The notes beneath the pieces were generated by a model. It was not told the origin of the DNA, did no database searches, and saw only the letters and a list, made by a program, of their open reading frames with translations. A stretch of 33,601 nt of DNA from Rhizobiales bacterium Ga0077524 (GTDB lineage Bacteria; Pseudomonadota; Alphaproteobacteria; Rhizobiales; Hyphomicrobiaceae): NCBI GenBank assembly GCA_001464755.1, contig LNDR01000382.1:1-33601 (forward strand). Direction: 5' to 3'. Below, piece by piece: positions 15,560-24,244 of the stretch. Each line of letters starts with the position of its first letter. The stretch's first letter is position 1. A program made the position numbers and the translations under genes.

Positions 15560-15600
15560 GTCCGAGGGGTTCGAGCCATTATAGGGATCAGCCCTCGGAC
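15560..15600. repeat. Spaced inverted repeat upstream of the kef gene
   Basis: GTCCGAGGG (15560-15568) and CCCTCGGAC (15592-15600) are exact reverse complements separated by 23 bases. They lie 11-51 bases upstream of the kef ATG, in what would be leader or promoter. The 32-base centre spacing is about three helical turns, as for a dimeric operator, but a hairpin in the mRNA leader is equally possible. Confidence 0.4.
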
Positions 15601-15771
15601 GCCAACGCCGTTGGAGCGTGCGACATCGTGACGGGACGCGGACCGACGCAGCGTTTGGCGGCCGTCACGATGCCGATCCACAGGCCAGGTCACTGGAATC
15701 GGATGAGCGTGCTATGCGAAGTCTGTTGAAGCGCGAAGCCGCAGCCGGCGGCGGCAACGGTCGGGACGGGC

Positions 15772-18700
15772 ATGCATATCACGCGACTGAGGTTGCTTGG
15801 CTTCAAGTCGTTCGTCGAGCCGACCGAGCTTTGGATCGAGCCGGGGCTGACAGGCGTCGTCGGCCCGAACGGCTGCGGCAAGTCGAACCTGCTCGAGGCG
15901 CTGCGCTGGGTGATGGGCGAGACCTCGTACAAGGCGATGCGCGCCTCGGCGATGGAGGACGTGATCTTCGCCGGCACCACCTCGCGACCCCAGCGCAACT
16001 GGGCCGAGGTGACGATGTTCGTCGACAACTCTGCGCGCAAGGCCCCGCCCGGCTTTAACGACAACGACCTGCTGGAGTTGTCGCGACGCATCGAGCGCGA
16101 CATGGGCTCGGCCTATCGCATCAACGGCCGGGACGTGCGCGCACGTGACGTCAAGGTGCTGTTCGAGGATGCGGCGACCGGCGCGAGGTCGCCGGCGCTG
16201 GTCCGTCAGGGCCAGATCGGCGAGATCGTCAACGCCAAGCCGGAGCAGCGCCGCCGCATCCTGGAGGATGCCGCGGGCGTCGCCGGGTTGCATACGCGTC
16301 GGCACGAGGCCGAACTTCGTTTGAAGGCAGCCGAGGACAATCTGGCCCGGATCGGCGATGTGCTCGGCGGGCTGTCGAGCCAGGTGGAGGGCCTGAAACG
16401 GCAAGCACGGCAGGCGCGGCGGTACCGGGAGGTGTCGGGCGAGATCCGCCGCGCGGAGGCGCTGGCGGCACATCTGGCGTGGATGTCGGCGCAAGCGGAG
16501 GTCGAAGCGGGCGAGTCGACGTTGCGCGGGGCGCTGATCCGCCTCGCGGAGGTGACCGAGGGCGAGGCGCGGGCGCTCGCCGAGGAGGCCGCAATCGCCG
16601 AGGGGCTCCCCACCCTGCGCGAGGCCGAGGCGATGAAGGGCGCGGCGGTGGCGCGTCTGCGCATCGAGCGGGACACGTTCGAGAAGGAGGCCGAGCGGCT
16701 GCAACGGCGTCGTGGCGAGCTGGAGGCTCGGGTGGCGCAACTCGAGCGCGACCTGGCACGCGAGGAGGGGCTCGCCGCGGAGGCCGCCGAGGTGATGGCG
16801 CGGCTCGACGACGAGACGGCCGATCTCGCCGCCCACGCCGACGCCGACGCGGAACGTGAGATCGAGGCCGAGGAGGCCCTCGCCTCTGCAGAGGCAGCGC
16901 TGCGCGCCGCAGAGGCGACGCTATCCGGCGTGACACGGCGGGCGTTCGAGGCGCGGGCCCGGCGGCAGAGCTTGGAGCGCGGTCGCACGGAGCGAGTCGC
17001 GGCGGTCGAGAAGGGCAAGCGCGAGCTGATGGCGCTCGAGGGCCAGCGGCGTGAGGTTGCTGCGCAGGCGCCCGATGCGGCGCGGTATGCATCGCTGACC
17101 GAGGCGGTGACACGGCTCGCGGACGAGGTCGCGACAGTCGAGGCGCAGACACTCGCGGCGGAGGAGCAACTCGAGGCGCTGGCGGTGTCGGCGGCCACCT
17201 CGCGCGAGGCGAACACCACCGCGCGTTTGGAGGCGAGCCGGATCGCGACGGAGATATCGACACTCGAGAAATTCCTGTTGCCGGTCGGCGGCCGCAATCT
17301 GCCCCCGGTCGTCGACCGGATGACCGTTGCGCCAGGGCTCGAGATGGCGCTCGTGGCCGCGCTCGGCGAGGATCTCGATGCGCCCACAGAGGAGGCGTCG
17401 GCACTGCACTGGCGTCTCGTCGCGGGCGGCGGCGATGATCCGCCACTGCCCAAGGGCGCCGAGCCGCTGCACTTGAACATCGACGGGCCGCCGGAGTTGA
17501 CACGCCGGCTCAGGCAGATCGGGCTCGTGGCGCGCGTCGATGGGCGGCGGTTGCAGGACCAGCTCGAACCCGGCCAGCGGCTCGTCTCGCGCGAAGGTGA
17601 TCTGTGGCGGTGGGACGGGTTCGTCGCCGCGTCGGAGGCGCCATCACCGGCCGCAATCCGACTCGCGGAGAGAAACCGGCTCGGCAAGCTCAAGGCGCGC
17701 GAGAAGGCCCTCGCGCGCGAGGCTGCGGTGCGGGCGCAGGAGGCCGAGCGGGCGGCGCAGCGACAAGCGGCGGGCGAGGGCGAGGGACGGCGGCTCCGCC
17801 ATCTCTGGCGCGACCAGCAGGCTGAGCTGGCGCGGACGCGGGAGACACTCGGGACGATCAACCGGCAAGCGCGCGAGACGGAGCAGCGGCTCCAAACGCT
17901 CGACGAGACGCGCGGGCGCATCGAGGACACCATCACCGAGGCCGAGGAGCAATTGCTCGATGCCGAGACCGCGATCGAGACGCTCGATTCCGACGCGGGC
18001 ATCGACGAAAGCGTGACGGCGGCCGAGGCGACAGCACAGGCGGCGCGGCACACTCATGCGGAGCGGCGAGAAGCGGCGCAGGCGTTGTCCCGCGAGCGGC
18101 GGCAGCGGGCCGAGCGCGTCGAGGCGATCCGGCGCGAGCGCGAGCGATGGGTGGCGCGGGTGGCCGACGCCGCACGCCAGCTCGAGGCGTTGCAAGCCCG
18201 CCGCACGGAGATTTCCAGCGAGCTTTCAGCGCTCGACGACCTTCCCGCAATGCTGGACGAGCGGCGCGAGCAACTGGCCGAGGCGCTGGCATCGGCCGAA
18301 CGCGACCGGCATCAGGCGGCCGACCATCATGCCGCGGCCGAAACGGCGCTCAGGCGTTCGCAACAGGCGCTTCGGGCGGCACAAGCCATGGTGACGGAGG
18401 CGCGCGAGGCCCGCGCCCGCACGGATGCCCAGCTCGAGGCGGCGCGCGCCAAGCGGGCCGACGAGGGCCGACGCATCCGGGAGACGCTGGAGATCGCGCC
18501 CGAGGAGTGTCTGGCGCACAGCGGCGAGGCACCCGGCGCGAAGCTGCCGCCGCAGGCCGACGTCGAGCGTCAGCTCACGCGGCTCAGGAGCGAGCGCGAC
18601 CGTCTCGGCGGGGTCAATCTCAATGCCGAAGAGGAGCTCTCGCGGCTCTCCGAGCAGCACGACAAGCTCGATGCCGAGCGCGCCGACGTGGAAGCCGCCG

Positions 18701-19251
18701 TGGTCAAGCTGCGCGGTGCCATCGGGCAGCTCAATCGTGAGGCCAAGAAGCGGCTCGGCGAGGCGTTCAAGACGGTGGACGGGCATTTCCGGCGCCTGTT
18801 CGGCACGCTGTTCGGCGGCGGCGAGGCACGCCTCGAGATGATCGAGAGCGAGGAGGACCCGCTGGAGGGCGGCCTCGAGATCATCGCCAAGCCGCCGGGG
18901 AAGAAACCGGCGACACTCTCGCTGCTCTCGGGCGGCGAGCAGACGCTGACGGCGCTTTCGCTCATCTTCGCGGTGTTCCTGACCAACCCGTCGCCGATCT
19001 GCGTGCTCGACGAGGTCGACGCGCCGCTCGACGACAGCAATGTCGACCGCTTCTGCACGCTGATGGAGAGCATGGCCTCCGAAACGGCGACACGGTTCCT
19101 GGTCATCACGCACCACCCCATGACCATGTCCCGCATGAATCGCCTGTTCGGCGTCACCATGGCCGAGAAAGGCGTGTCTCAGCTGGTGTCGGTCGATCTG
19201 GCGACCGCCGAGCGCATCATCGAGGACGACGACGGACTGGTGGCGGTGTGA
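15772..19251 (+). CDS. smc: Chromosome segregation protein SMC
   Basis: The 1159-residue product is a full-length SMC ATPase. The N-terminal Walker A is GPNGCGKSN (residues 31-39). Long Ala/Glu/Arg-rich coiled coils run at about 160-500 and 640-1000. A globular hinge lies between them near residues 500-600 (LPPVVDRMTVAPGLEMALVA). The C-terminal head has the ABC signature LSGGEQ near 1050 and Walker B VLDEVDAPLDD near 1078. SMC dimers with ScpA and ScpB load and compact chromosomal DNA. GGGACGGG precedes the ATG. The extreme GC and Glu/Arg/Ala use create long antisense open frames that are not genes. The position after mutY-DUF721-DsbA is typical apart from the kef gene in between. Confidence 0.97.
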   Translation: MHITRLRLLGFKSFVEPTELWIEPGLTGVVGPNGCGKSNLLEALRWVMGETSYKAMRASAMEDVIFAGTTSRPQRNWAEVTMFVDNSARKAPPGFNDNDLLELSRRIERDMGSAYRINGRDVRARDVKVLFEDAATGARSPALVRQGQIGEIVNAKPEQRRRILEDAAGVAGLHTRRHEAELRLKAAEDNLARIGDVLGGLSSQVEGLKRQARQARRYREVSGEIRRAEALAAHLAWMSAQAEVEAGESTLRGALIRLAEVTEGEARALAEEAAIAEGLPTLREAEAMKGAAVARLRIERDTFEKEAERLQRRRGELEARVAQLERDLAREEGLAAEAAEVMARLDDETADLAAHADADAEREIEAEEALASAEAALRAAEATLSGVTRRAFEARARRQSLERGRTERVAAVEKGKRELMALEGQRREVAAQAPDAARYASLTEAVTRLADEVATVEAQTLAAEEQLEALAVSAATSREANTTARLEASRIATEISTLEKFLLPVGGRNLPPVVDRMTVAPGLEMALVAALGEDLDAPTEEASALHWRLVAGGGDDPPLPKGAEPLHLNIDGPPELTRRLRQIGLVARVDGRRLQDQLEPGQRLVSREGDLWRWDGFVAASEAPSPAAIRLAERNRLGKLKAREKALAREAAVRAQEAERAAQRQAAGEGEGRRLRHLWRDQQAELARTRETLGTINRQARETEQRLQTLDETRGRIEDTITEAEEQLLDAETAIETLDSDAGIDESVTAAEATAQAARHTHAERREAAQALSRERRQRAERVEAIRRERERWVARVADAARQLEALQARRTEISSELSALDDLPAMLDERREQLAEALASAERDRHQAADHHAAAETALRRSQQALRAAQAMVTEAREARARTDAQLEAARAKRADEGRRIRETLEIAPEECLAHSGEAPGAKLPPQADVERQLTRLRSERDRLGGVNLNAEEELSRLSEQHDKLDAERADVEAAVVKLRGAIGQLNREAKKRLGEAFKTVDGHFRRLFGTLFGGGEARLEMIESEEDPLEGGLEIIAKPPGKKPATLSLLSGGEQTLTALSLIFAVFLTNPSPICVLDEVDAPLDDSNVDRFCTLMESMASETATRFLVITHHPMTMSRMNRLFGVTMAEKGVSQLVSVDLATAERIIEDDDGLVAV

Positions 19252-19758
19252 GCCCATTTCACGATGTCAAAAAGCGGAGCGCAGGATACGCGCCGCCGCG
19301 GGGGCGGGGATAAGTCGAGGGGTGGCAGCTCGATTGCCGCAGGGCACCCTTGAGCACTTCATGAAGGGGCTGACAGCAACACCGAGCACACACAACGACG
19401 GACCCTCGCGGCGGTCATGCTCGCGCTGGTGCGCACCCTCCCAGATCCTCGCCAAAGACCTTGTGCGCTGTAGATGGCGTGGTCGAGCCCACCCATGCCG
19501 ACCAAGGCTGCCCCGTAGTGATCGGCCAACCAAACTGGCGAAAGCCAAAGCGAAAAATGGCGATCAACAGAAGGTCACAAAAAAGTTCAAAGCACCCTTG
19601 ACCCCTGCAGAACGCGCCACTATCTAGCGCTATGTCCGGGCCCCTCTGGCGTTCACGGCGGTGAATGCGATGTCGGATACTACCTTCAGCATCGCGGACG
19701 CGGCGAGGGTTTCGTCTCTTCAAGTTGAGACGGCGCTGTAGAACATGGGCCCGTTAAA
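19252..19758. other. 507-base stretch without a recognisable gene
   Basis: Between smc and terC no open frame has a recognisable domain. Short frames exist on both strands but lack ribosome sites and family resemblance. Several stops interrupt any transposase-like reading. I looked for the yybP-ykoY manganese riboswitch that often precedes terC and did not see its core. No tRNA-like fold was recognised. It may be degraded sequence left by past gene loss or insertion. Confidence 0.5.
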
Positions 19759-20751
19759 ATGGACTTCCTTTTCGCCAGTTTTTTGGGCACGCCGGCATGG
19801 TTCTGGCTTGCGTTCCTGGGGCTTGTGGTATCCCTGACCGCGTTCGACCTTGGCATATTGAACAAGGAAGACAAAGAGATGGGGATCGCCGAGAGCCTCA
19901 AGCTCTCGGCTTATTACATAATAATCGCGCTTCTTTTCGGTGTCTGGGTCTGGTTTCAAAAAGGCGCAGAATCTGGCGTTTTATATTACACTGGTTTCTT
20001 TATCGAAAAGGCACTTTCGATTGACAATGTGTTTGTGATAAGCCTGATTTTCACGTACTTCGCCATACCCCGTCGCTACCAATACAGAGCTCTCTTGTGG
20101 GGCATCGTCGCCGTCATCGTGCTGCGCGGCATCATGATCGCGCTCGGCGCGGCAATGGTTGAGCAGTTCTACTGGGTGCTCTACTTCTTCGCGGCGTTCC
20201 TGATCGCCACCGGCATCAAGATGCTGTTCGTCGGCGACCAGCCGATGGACGTTTCGAAAAACCCGCTCGTGGCCTTCATGAACCGGCACTTCCGGGTCAC
20301 ACCCGAGTTGCACGGGCAGAAGTTCATCGTCAAAATCAAGGACGATAAGACCGGCAAAACCGTTCGCGCGATAACACCACTTCTACTTGCTCTGATCGTG
20401 ATCAATCTTGCTGATCTGGTGTTCGCCGTCGATTCAGTCCCGGCCATCTTCGCAATCACCACGGACACGTTTATTGTCTACACGTCGAACATAATGGCAA
20501 TCCTCGGCCTCAGGGCACTTTACTTCGCACTTGCCGCAATGGTTCACCGGTTTCACTATTTGAAATTCGCACTGGCTCTCGTGCTCGTGTTCATCGGCTC
20601 GAAGATTTTCGTATCCGATTTCATCTTCGGTGGCAGCAAATTCCCGCCGCTTCTGAGCCTTTTTGTGACCGTCGCCCTGATCCTTGGCGGCATCGTCTAC
20701 TCACTTTGGAAGACGCGGGGCGGTGATCACCCAGGCGAAGTGACGCGATAA
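19759..20751 (+). CDS. TerC-family integral membrane protein
   Basis: The 330-residue protein has about eight to nine membrane segments and the TerC signatures EKALSIDNVFVISLIFTYF and, later, NLADLVFAVDSVPAIFAIT with conserved acidic residues in the membrane. TerC/Alx proteins are linked to metal (manganese) export and tellurite resistance. ATG 19759 is weakly supported by a ribosome site, but it gives the expected N-terminus. The 3' part of the gene is less GC-rich than its neighbours (more TTT, ATA, TTG), which hints at a different origin. A universal stress protein gene follows 12 bases downstream, suggesting one transcript. Confidence 0.93.
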   Translation: MDFLFASFLGTPAWFWLAFLGLVVSLTAFDLGILNKEDKEMGIAESLKLSAYYIIIALLFGVWVWFQKGAESGVLYYTGFFIEKALSIDNVFVISLIFTYFAIPRRYQYRALLWGIVAVIVLRGIMIALGAAMVEQFYWVLYFFAAFLIATGIKMLFVGDQPMDVSKNPLVAFMNRHFRVTPELHGQKFIVKIKDDKTGKTVRAITPLLLALIVINLADLVFAVDSVPAIFAITTDTFIVYTSNIMAILGLRALYFALAAMVHRFHYLKFALALVLVFIGSKIFVSDFIFGGSKFPPLLSLFVTVALILGGIVYSLWKTRGGDHPGEVTR

Positions 20752-20763
20752 CGGGGTAAAGCC

Positions 20764-21546
20764 ATGACGATCAAGTCTGTTTTCCTCTTTACGCCGGCCG
20801 AACTCGGCCAGGTCGACCGAGGGCCCGCAGCCTACGCGATCAGCGTCGCAAAGGCACATGCCGCGCACCTCACGATCTTCACCGTCGCGCTTGATGTAAC
20901 GACGCCGGGACTGCAAACCGACGTTCCTTCCTTCGCTTCTGCTCTGAAGCGAGCGGCAGAGGCGATCGGAGTGAGGTGCAGTCTCGTCATCACGCACTCG
21001 CATGCACTCGGTGTGCATGAGGTGATCGCTGAACACGCTAGGCTGCACGATATAAGCGTTGTGGGCTGTACGGGATCAGGCGTGTTCAGTGAGCGGCAGG
21101 TCGCGGGCTACTTGCTCTTCGAGAGCGGTCGTCCGGTCATCGTGGTGCCCGAGAGCCATTCTGCGCCATATCGTGCTGGTGCAGTGGCTGTGGCCTGGGA
21201 CAACACGGCGGCAGCTGCACGCGCGCTTGGCGACACACTCGCCCTGTTTGGGCCAAATCGTGCTCATTTGCTGACCATCACGGGTGAAAAGCCGCTCCCG
21301 ACCGACCTGAACACCGGCAGGCTGGTGGAGGCGTTCGAGCGGCGTGGTGTCACGGCGAACCATGAAGTCGTCTCGCTGGGAACGCGGACGATCGCTACCG
21401 CCCTCCAGGACGAGGCTGAACGGCAAGGGGCTACTCTCCTGTGCATGGGAGCTTACGGGCATTCGCGCCTTCGACGTATGGTCTATGGCAGCGCGACCGC
21501 GGATCTGCTCCGGAGCAACAAAGTGCCGACCCTCCTGTCCCATTGA
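20764..21546 (+). CDS. Double-domain universal stress protein
   Basis: The 260-residue product has two Usp domains. The first (about 1-130) ends with VVGCTGSGVFSERQ and GRPVIVVPE and has a degenerate ATP loop. The second (about 137-260) has the full G-X2-G-X9-G(S/T) motif in MGAYGHSRLRRMVYGSAT, so it should bind ATP. It is probably co-transcribed with terC (12-base gap). Usp proteins help survival under general stress; the specific target is unknown. It is cytoplasmic, with no signal or membrane segment. Confidence 0.92.
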   Translation: MTIKSVFLFTPAELGQVDRGPAAYAISVAKAHAAHLTIFTVALDVTTPGLQTDVPSFASALKRAAEAIGVRCSLVITHSHALGVHEVIAEHARLHDISVVGCTGSGVFSERQVAGYLLFESGRPVIVVPESHSAPYRAGAVAVAWDNTAAAARALGDTLALFGPNRAHLLTITGEKPLPTDLNTGRLVEAFERRGVTANHEVVSLGTRTIATALQDEAERQGATLLCMGAYGHSRLRRMVYGSATADLLRSNKVPTLLSH

Positions 21547-21578
21547 TAGGACACCAAGCCGGGGAGGACAGGCGCGAT

Positions 21579-21601
21579 GCCGGCCTGATACGAGGCCCGG
21601 C
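21579..21601. terminator. Possible terminator between convergent usp and GNAT genes
   Basis: GCCGGCCT (21579-21586) can pair with AGGCCCGGC (21593-21601) around a 6-base loop, with one bulged C. It lies in the 70-base gap between convergent genes. No clear T-tract is present on either side, so support is modest. Confidence 0.35.
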
Positions 21602-21616
21602 CTTCGATCTCGCCCC

Positions 21617-22273
21617 CTATCCCAGCGCCTTTCGGTGCATGCGCTCGGACCACCCGAGGGTGAGGTTCTGGAACAGCCAGCGGCTGTGGTCGCGCAAGCG
21701 AAGGTAACAAACCTTCATGTCGAGCAGCAGCGTGATGCGGCGGCTATGGCTGCGCAACTCGCCGACCTCGTGCGTCGCGATCGGCTTGAAGCCGATGACG
21801 CGGGTATGAAAGCCATAAGGGCTGTGCGGGTCGTCCTCGAAAACGTCGGTGACGAGGTGCGTGTATCCGCGCGCGATGATCTCCGAGAAGGCGGCGCGCA
21901 TCAGGCTGGTGGCCACCGTGAAACGCCCGCGGCGCTTGGCCACGACGGCGAACCGGCCGACCTCCGCGATGCGCGAGCCGGCGAGCAGCTCGTCCACCTT
22001 GAAGGTCGGGTCGATCAGCTTGAGGCTGTATTTGGCGTACTGATCGATCGGCGGGTCGAACAGGATGCGCAGCACGCCGACCGGCTCGCCACCCATGGTG
22101 GTGACGAACCAGGCCACCGAGGCGCGACCGATATCCTCGACCGGGATCTGGCCCTCCGGCTCGACGATCCAGCCCTTCTCACCGGCGTAGGTCTGCCGCA
22201 GGACATCGATGACCTGCTGGCGCTCGGCCTCGCTGCTCACCCGGCGCGTGATCGCGTGCTCATGGCGTCCCAT
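21617..22273 (-). CDS. GNAT / autoinducer-synthase-fold N-acyltransferase (possibly FeeM-like)
   Basis: The 218-residue protein starts at ATG 22273, overlapping the plsC-like stop by 14 bases. The central part EVGRFAVVAKRRGRFTVATS, followed by LMRAAFSEIIARGYTHLVTDV and PYGFHTRVIGFKPI, reads like the acyl-CoA/ACP-binding core of GNAT enzymes related to FeeM N-acyl amino acid synthases and AHL synthases. It lacks the features I would expect of OlsB. With an acyltransferase of the PlsC type beside it, a product such as an N-acyl amino acid or aminolipid is plausible. Subfamily and substrate remain uncertain. Confidence 0.7.
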   Translation of the reverse strand: MGRHEHAITRRVSSEAERQQVIDVLRQTYAGEKGWIVEPEGQIPVEDIGRASVAWFVTTMGGEPVGVLRILFDPPIDQYAKYSLKLIDPTFKVDELLAGSRIAEVGRFAVVAKRRGRFTVATSLMRAAFSEIIARGYTHLVTDVFEDDPHSPYGFHTRVIGFKPIATHEVGELRSHSRRITLLLDMKVCYLRLRDHSRWLFQNLTLGWSERMHRKALG

Positions 22274-23051
22274 GACGAGGCTCCTGTGGCAGTGGCTCCC
22301 AGGCCTTCCCCGAAAGCCGGGCAATCTCAGTCATGATCCGATCGTGCCAAGCGCGCACCTCTGCGCGTGTGACAGAGCCCTCGCGGCGCTCGTCCGGATG
22401 CAACGGTGCACCAAGATCAAGCTGCAACTGAGGCCGACGTGCACCACCGCCGATGATCCGGATGCCGCCCGGCACGACGGGCACGCCCGCCTCGAGCGAC
22501 AGACGAGCGGCACCGAGACGGCCCCGCAGCAGCCGCTCAGGGTCGCGGTTGACGGTACCTTCGGGAAAGATGCCAACGCTGCGGCCGGACTGCAGATGCG
22601 CCAGCGCCCGCTGATGCGAAGGCTCGACGTGGGCATAGAGCGGCTTCAGAGCATTGAGGAACCGGGGGCGCGCGGATTTCCGCATCACAACGATCGCCCC
22701 GGAACGGCGATAGAGCATGCCGATGCCAGGGATCATCTGGAAGTTCCAGTCGGCCAGGAAATGAACGCGTCGACCTCCGCGATGATACATCAGCAGCGCC
22801 GGCAGGGCCAGCGCCTCGAAGCGAGTGGCATGGTTGAGCGCCAGCACGAACGGGTCGCTCGCCGGAGCAACATGCTCGAGGCCGCAAATTGACGCGAAGC
22901 GGGGAAGCACGAAGTACCCGAGCGACCGCGTCAGCGCTCGATCGATCAACCCGAGGGCGGGCAACGGCTGCGTGTAAAGCTCGCGTGCCGTCGGACTGCG
23001 CCATGGCGGCTCGGGCGGGAGCCCTTGGAACCGGGTCTCGCACTTGGTCAC
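22260..23051 (-). CDS. PlsC-type lysophospholipid acyltransferase with Glu in motif I
   Basis: From GTG 23051, which overlaps the LABN stop (GTGA), the protein has 263 residues. Motif I is NHATRFEAL: His74 is followed after four residues by Glu79 instead of the usual Asp (HX4D). Motif III is FPEGT (162-166), with VPVVPGGIRIIGG as motif IV region. The family transfers acyl groups to lysophosphatidate or related lysolipids at the inner membrane. The Glu change may alter activity or mark a subfamily acting on another acceptor. It lies between LABN and the GNAT gene in one operon, so it may serve the same lipid. Upstream in-frame sequence is not conserved. Confidence 0.88.
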   Translation of the reverse strand: MTKCETRFQGLPPEPPWRSPTARELYTQPLPALGLIDRALTRSLGYFVLPRFASICGLEHVAPASDPFVLALNHATRFEALALPALLMYHRGGRRVHFLADWNFQMIPGIGMLYRRSGAIVVMRKSARPRFLNALKPLYAHVEPSHQRALAHLQSGRSVGIFPEGTVNRDPERLLRGRLGAARLSLEAGVPVVPGGIRIIGGGARRPQLQLDLGAPLHPDERREGSVTRAEVRAWHDRIMTEIARLSGKAWEPLPQEPRHGTP

Positions 23052-23389
23052 GACAAGGACCGCCCTTGCTGGCACGCACCGCTCACCAGTCGGCTGGCAC
23101 CGGCACGCGGGGTCAACTGTCTCGCGCGCCGCCGCCTTCGGGAGTGGAGCCCCATCATGAAGACAGGATCGAGACGATAGATCGCGTAGGCGAAAAGAAG
23201 GATCCCGCCGGCCAGCGAGAAATACCAGAACACCTCGGGCACGATGGAGCGCTTGGCCCGCTCGCTCGCGATCCATTGGAGGATGAAGCGCATCGAGAAC
23301 ATGAGCTGCGCGATGAAGCCGATCATCAGCCAGATCAGCTCTGTCGTCGAGATGGAGGCCCACCAGGCGGCGAGCTTGGCGGCAGTCAT
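23048..23389 (-). CDS. LABN (lipid A biosynthesis N-terminal) domain membrane protein
   Basis: The 113-residue product from ATG 23389 (GGAGA site upstream) is a LABN protein: LIWLMIGFIAQLMFSMRFIL, then QWIASERAKRSIVPEVFWYFSLAGG and the helix LLFAYAIYRLDPVF. These proteins usually accompany GT2 and ArnT-like enzymes in lipid-sugar modification. The C-terminus departs from the family right after DPVFMMG: the usual Gln/Gly and IYxRN segment is replaced by an Arg-rich tail of about 35 residues (RRRRRARQL onward). No other frame restores the missing motif. ATG 23449 would add 20 residues. The tail overlaps the start of the next gene. Confidence 0.85.
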   Translation of the reverse strand: MTAAKLAAWWASISTTELIWLMIGFIAQLMFSMRFILQWIASERAKRSIVPEVFWYFSLAGGILLFAYAIYRLDPVFMMGLHSRRRRRARQLTPRAGASRLVSGACQQGRSLS

Positions 23390-23497
23390 GGCGACAGTCT
23401 CCGGCGGCGTAATGACGAGCGGCTCAGCACGCGAGCGGCACTGTGCCATGACGGCTCGGCGCGGCTGACAGAGATCCCGCGGCTCACGATTTGTCGT

Positions 23498-24244
23498 TCA
23501 TGCCGGTACGGCGCGGCGGCGCAGGTCCTCGACGATCGGCGGCACCTTCGTGCGCCGCCTGATCCACGACACGCCAACGAGGTCGTAGATGCCGATCAGA
23601 GCACGACCCAGATTGGTGTACTTCGATTTTCCGGCGATGCGCGGGCGATCGTTGACCGGCTCGTAGGCCACCTCGTGCCCGTAGGTGATGAAGAGGGCCG
23701 GCAGGTAACGGTGCATCGACGTGAAGTAAGGCAGGCGCAGGAACGCCTCGCGCCAGTAGACCTTGATACCGCAACCGGTATCTGGGCACTCGTCCTTCAG
23801 AACGCGGTCGCGCAGCCAATTGGCGAAGCGCGAGGCAAGCCGCTTCGAGCCCTCGGCCTTCCGGTCGGTACGAACGCCACCGACCAATGCCGGGCCTTTG
23901 GTGGCGGGGGCGGCAAGCCGCGCGATCAGACGCGGAATATCGGCCGGGTCGTTCTGGCCGTCGCCGTCCATGGTAGCGATCACGGGGCTGGTGGCCGCCA
24001 TGATGCCAGTGCGCATGGCGGCGCTCTGGCCGCTGCGCTCGCCATGTCGCAAGTAGCGCAAGCCGGGCATGGAACCGCGCGCGATCAACGCTTTGACCTC
24101 GCTGCCGGTGCCGTCCTCGCTGCAATCGTCGACCACGATGACCTCGGCCAGCATCTCGGCAGGCACCTGGACGTAGGTCTCCTCGACCAGGCGACCGATG
24201 TTGCCGGCCTCGTTGAGGGCTGGAATGACCACCGTGACGCGCAT
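23498..24244 (-). CDS. Family 2 glycosyltransferase, polyprenyl-phosphate sugar transferase type
   Basis: The 248-residue protein from ATG 24244 starts with MRVTVVIPALNEAGNIG, the first strand of a GT-A fold. VIVVDDCSEDGT and the acidic MDGDGQNDP follow; these Asp residues bind the nucleotide sugar and metal. SGQSAAMRTGI is typical of dolichyl/polyprenyl-phosphate mannose or ArnC-like synthases. No C-terminal membrane pair is seen, so it resembles the short DPM1 type. It probably loads a sugar on undecaprenyl phosphate for the ArnT/PMT-like enzyme encoded divergently at 24585. First gene of the GT2-LABN-plsC-GNAT unit. Confidence 0.93.
   Translation of the reverse strand: MRVTVVIPALNEAGNIGRLVEETYVQVPAEMLAEVIVVDDCSEDGTGSEVKALIARGSMPGLRYLRHGERSGQSAAMRTGIMAATSPVIATMDGDGQNDPADIPRLIARLAAPATKGPALVGGVRTDRKAEGSKRLASRFANWLRDRVLKDECPDTGCGIKVYWREAFLRLPYFTSMHRYLPALFITYGHEVAYEPVNDRPRIAGKSKYTNLGRALIGIYDLVGVSWIRRRTKVPPIVEDLRRRAVPA

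Noticed and set aside
13883..15600. Mobile element carrying kef, bounded by the inverted repeats on both sides
   Set aside because: The two repeats have unrelated sequences (ACGGCCGCA versus GTCCGAGGG), no target duplication was seen, and there is no transposase.
14554..15729. Long forward open frame opposite the kef gene
   Set aside because: His/Gln/Asp/Arg-rich composition without any family resemblance; the antisense frame encodes a clear antiporter.
16206..18053. Open frame of over 600 codons on the reverse strand within smc
   Set aside because: It is Ser/Arg/Ala-rich with no domain, and arises from the GC-rich, Glu/Arg/Ala codons of smc on the other strand.
19640..19758. yybP-ykoY (manganese) riboswitch before terC
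   Set aside because: I looked for the conserved core of this RNA in the leader and did not find it.
21344..22336. Long forward frame over the usp end and GNAT gene
   Set aside because: No ribosome site or domain; the opposite frame is a good acyltransferase.
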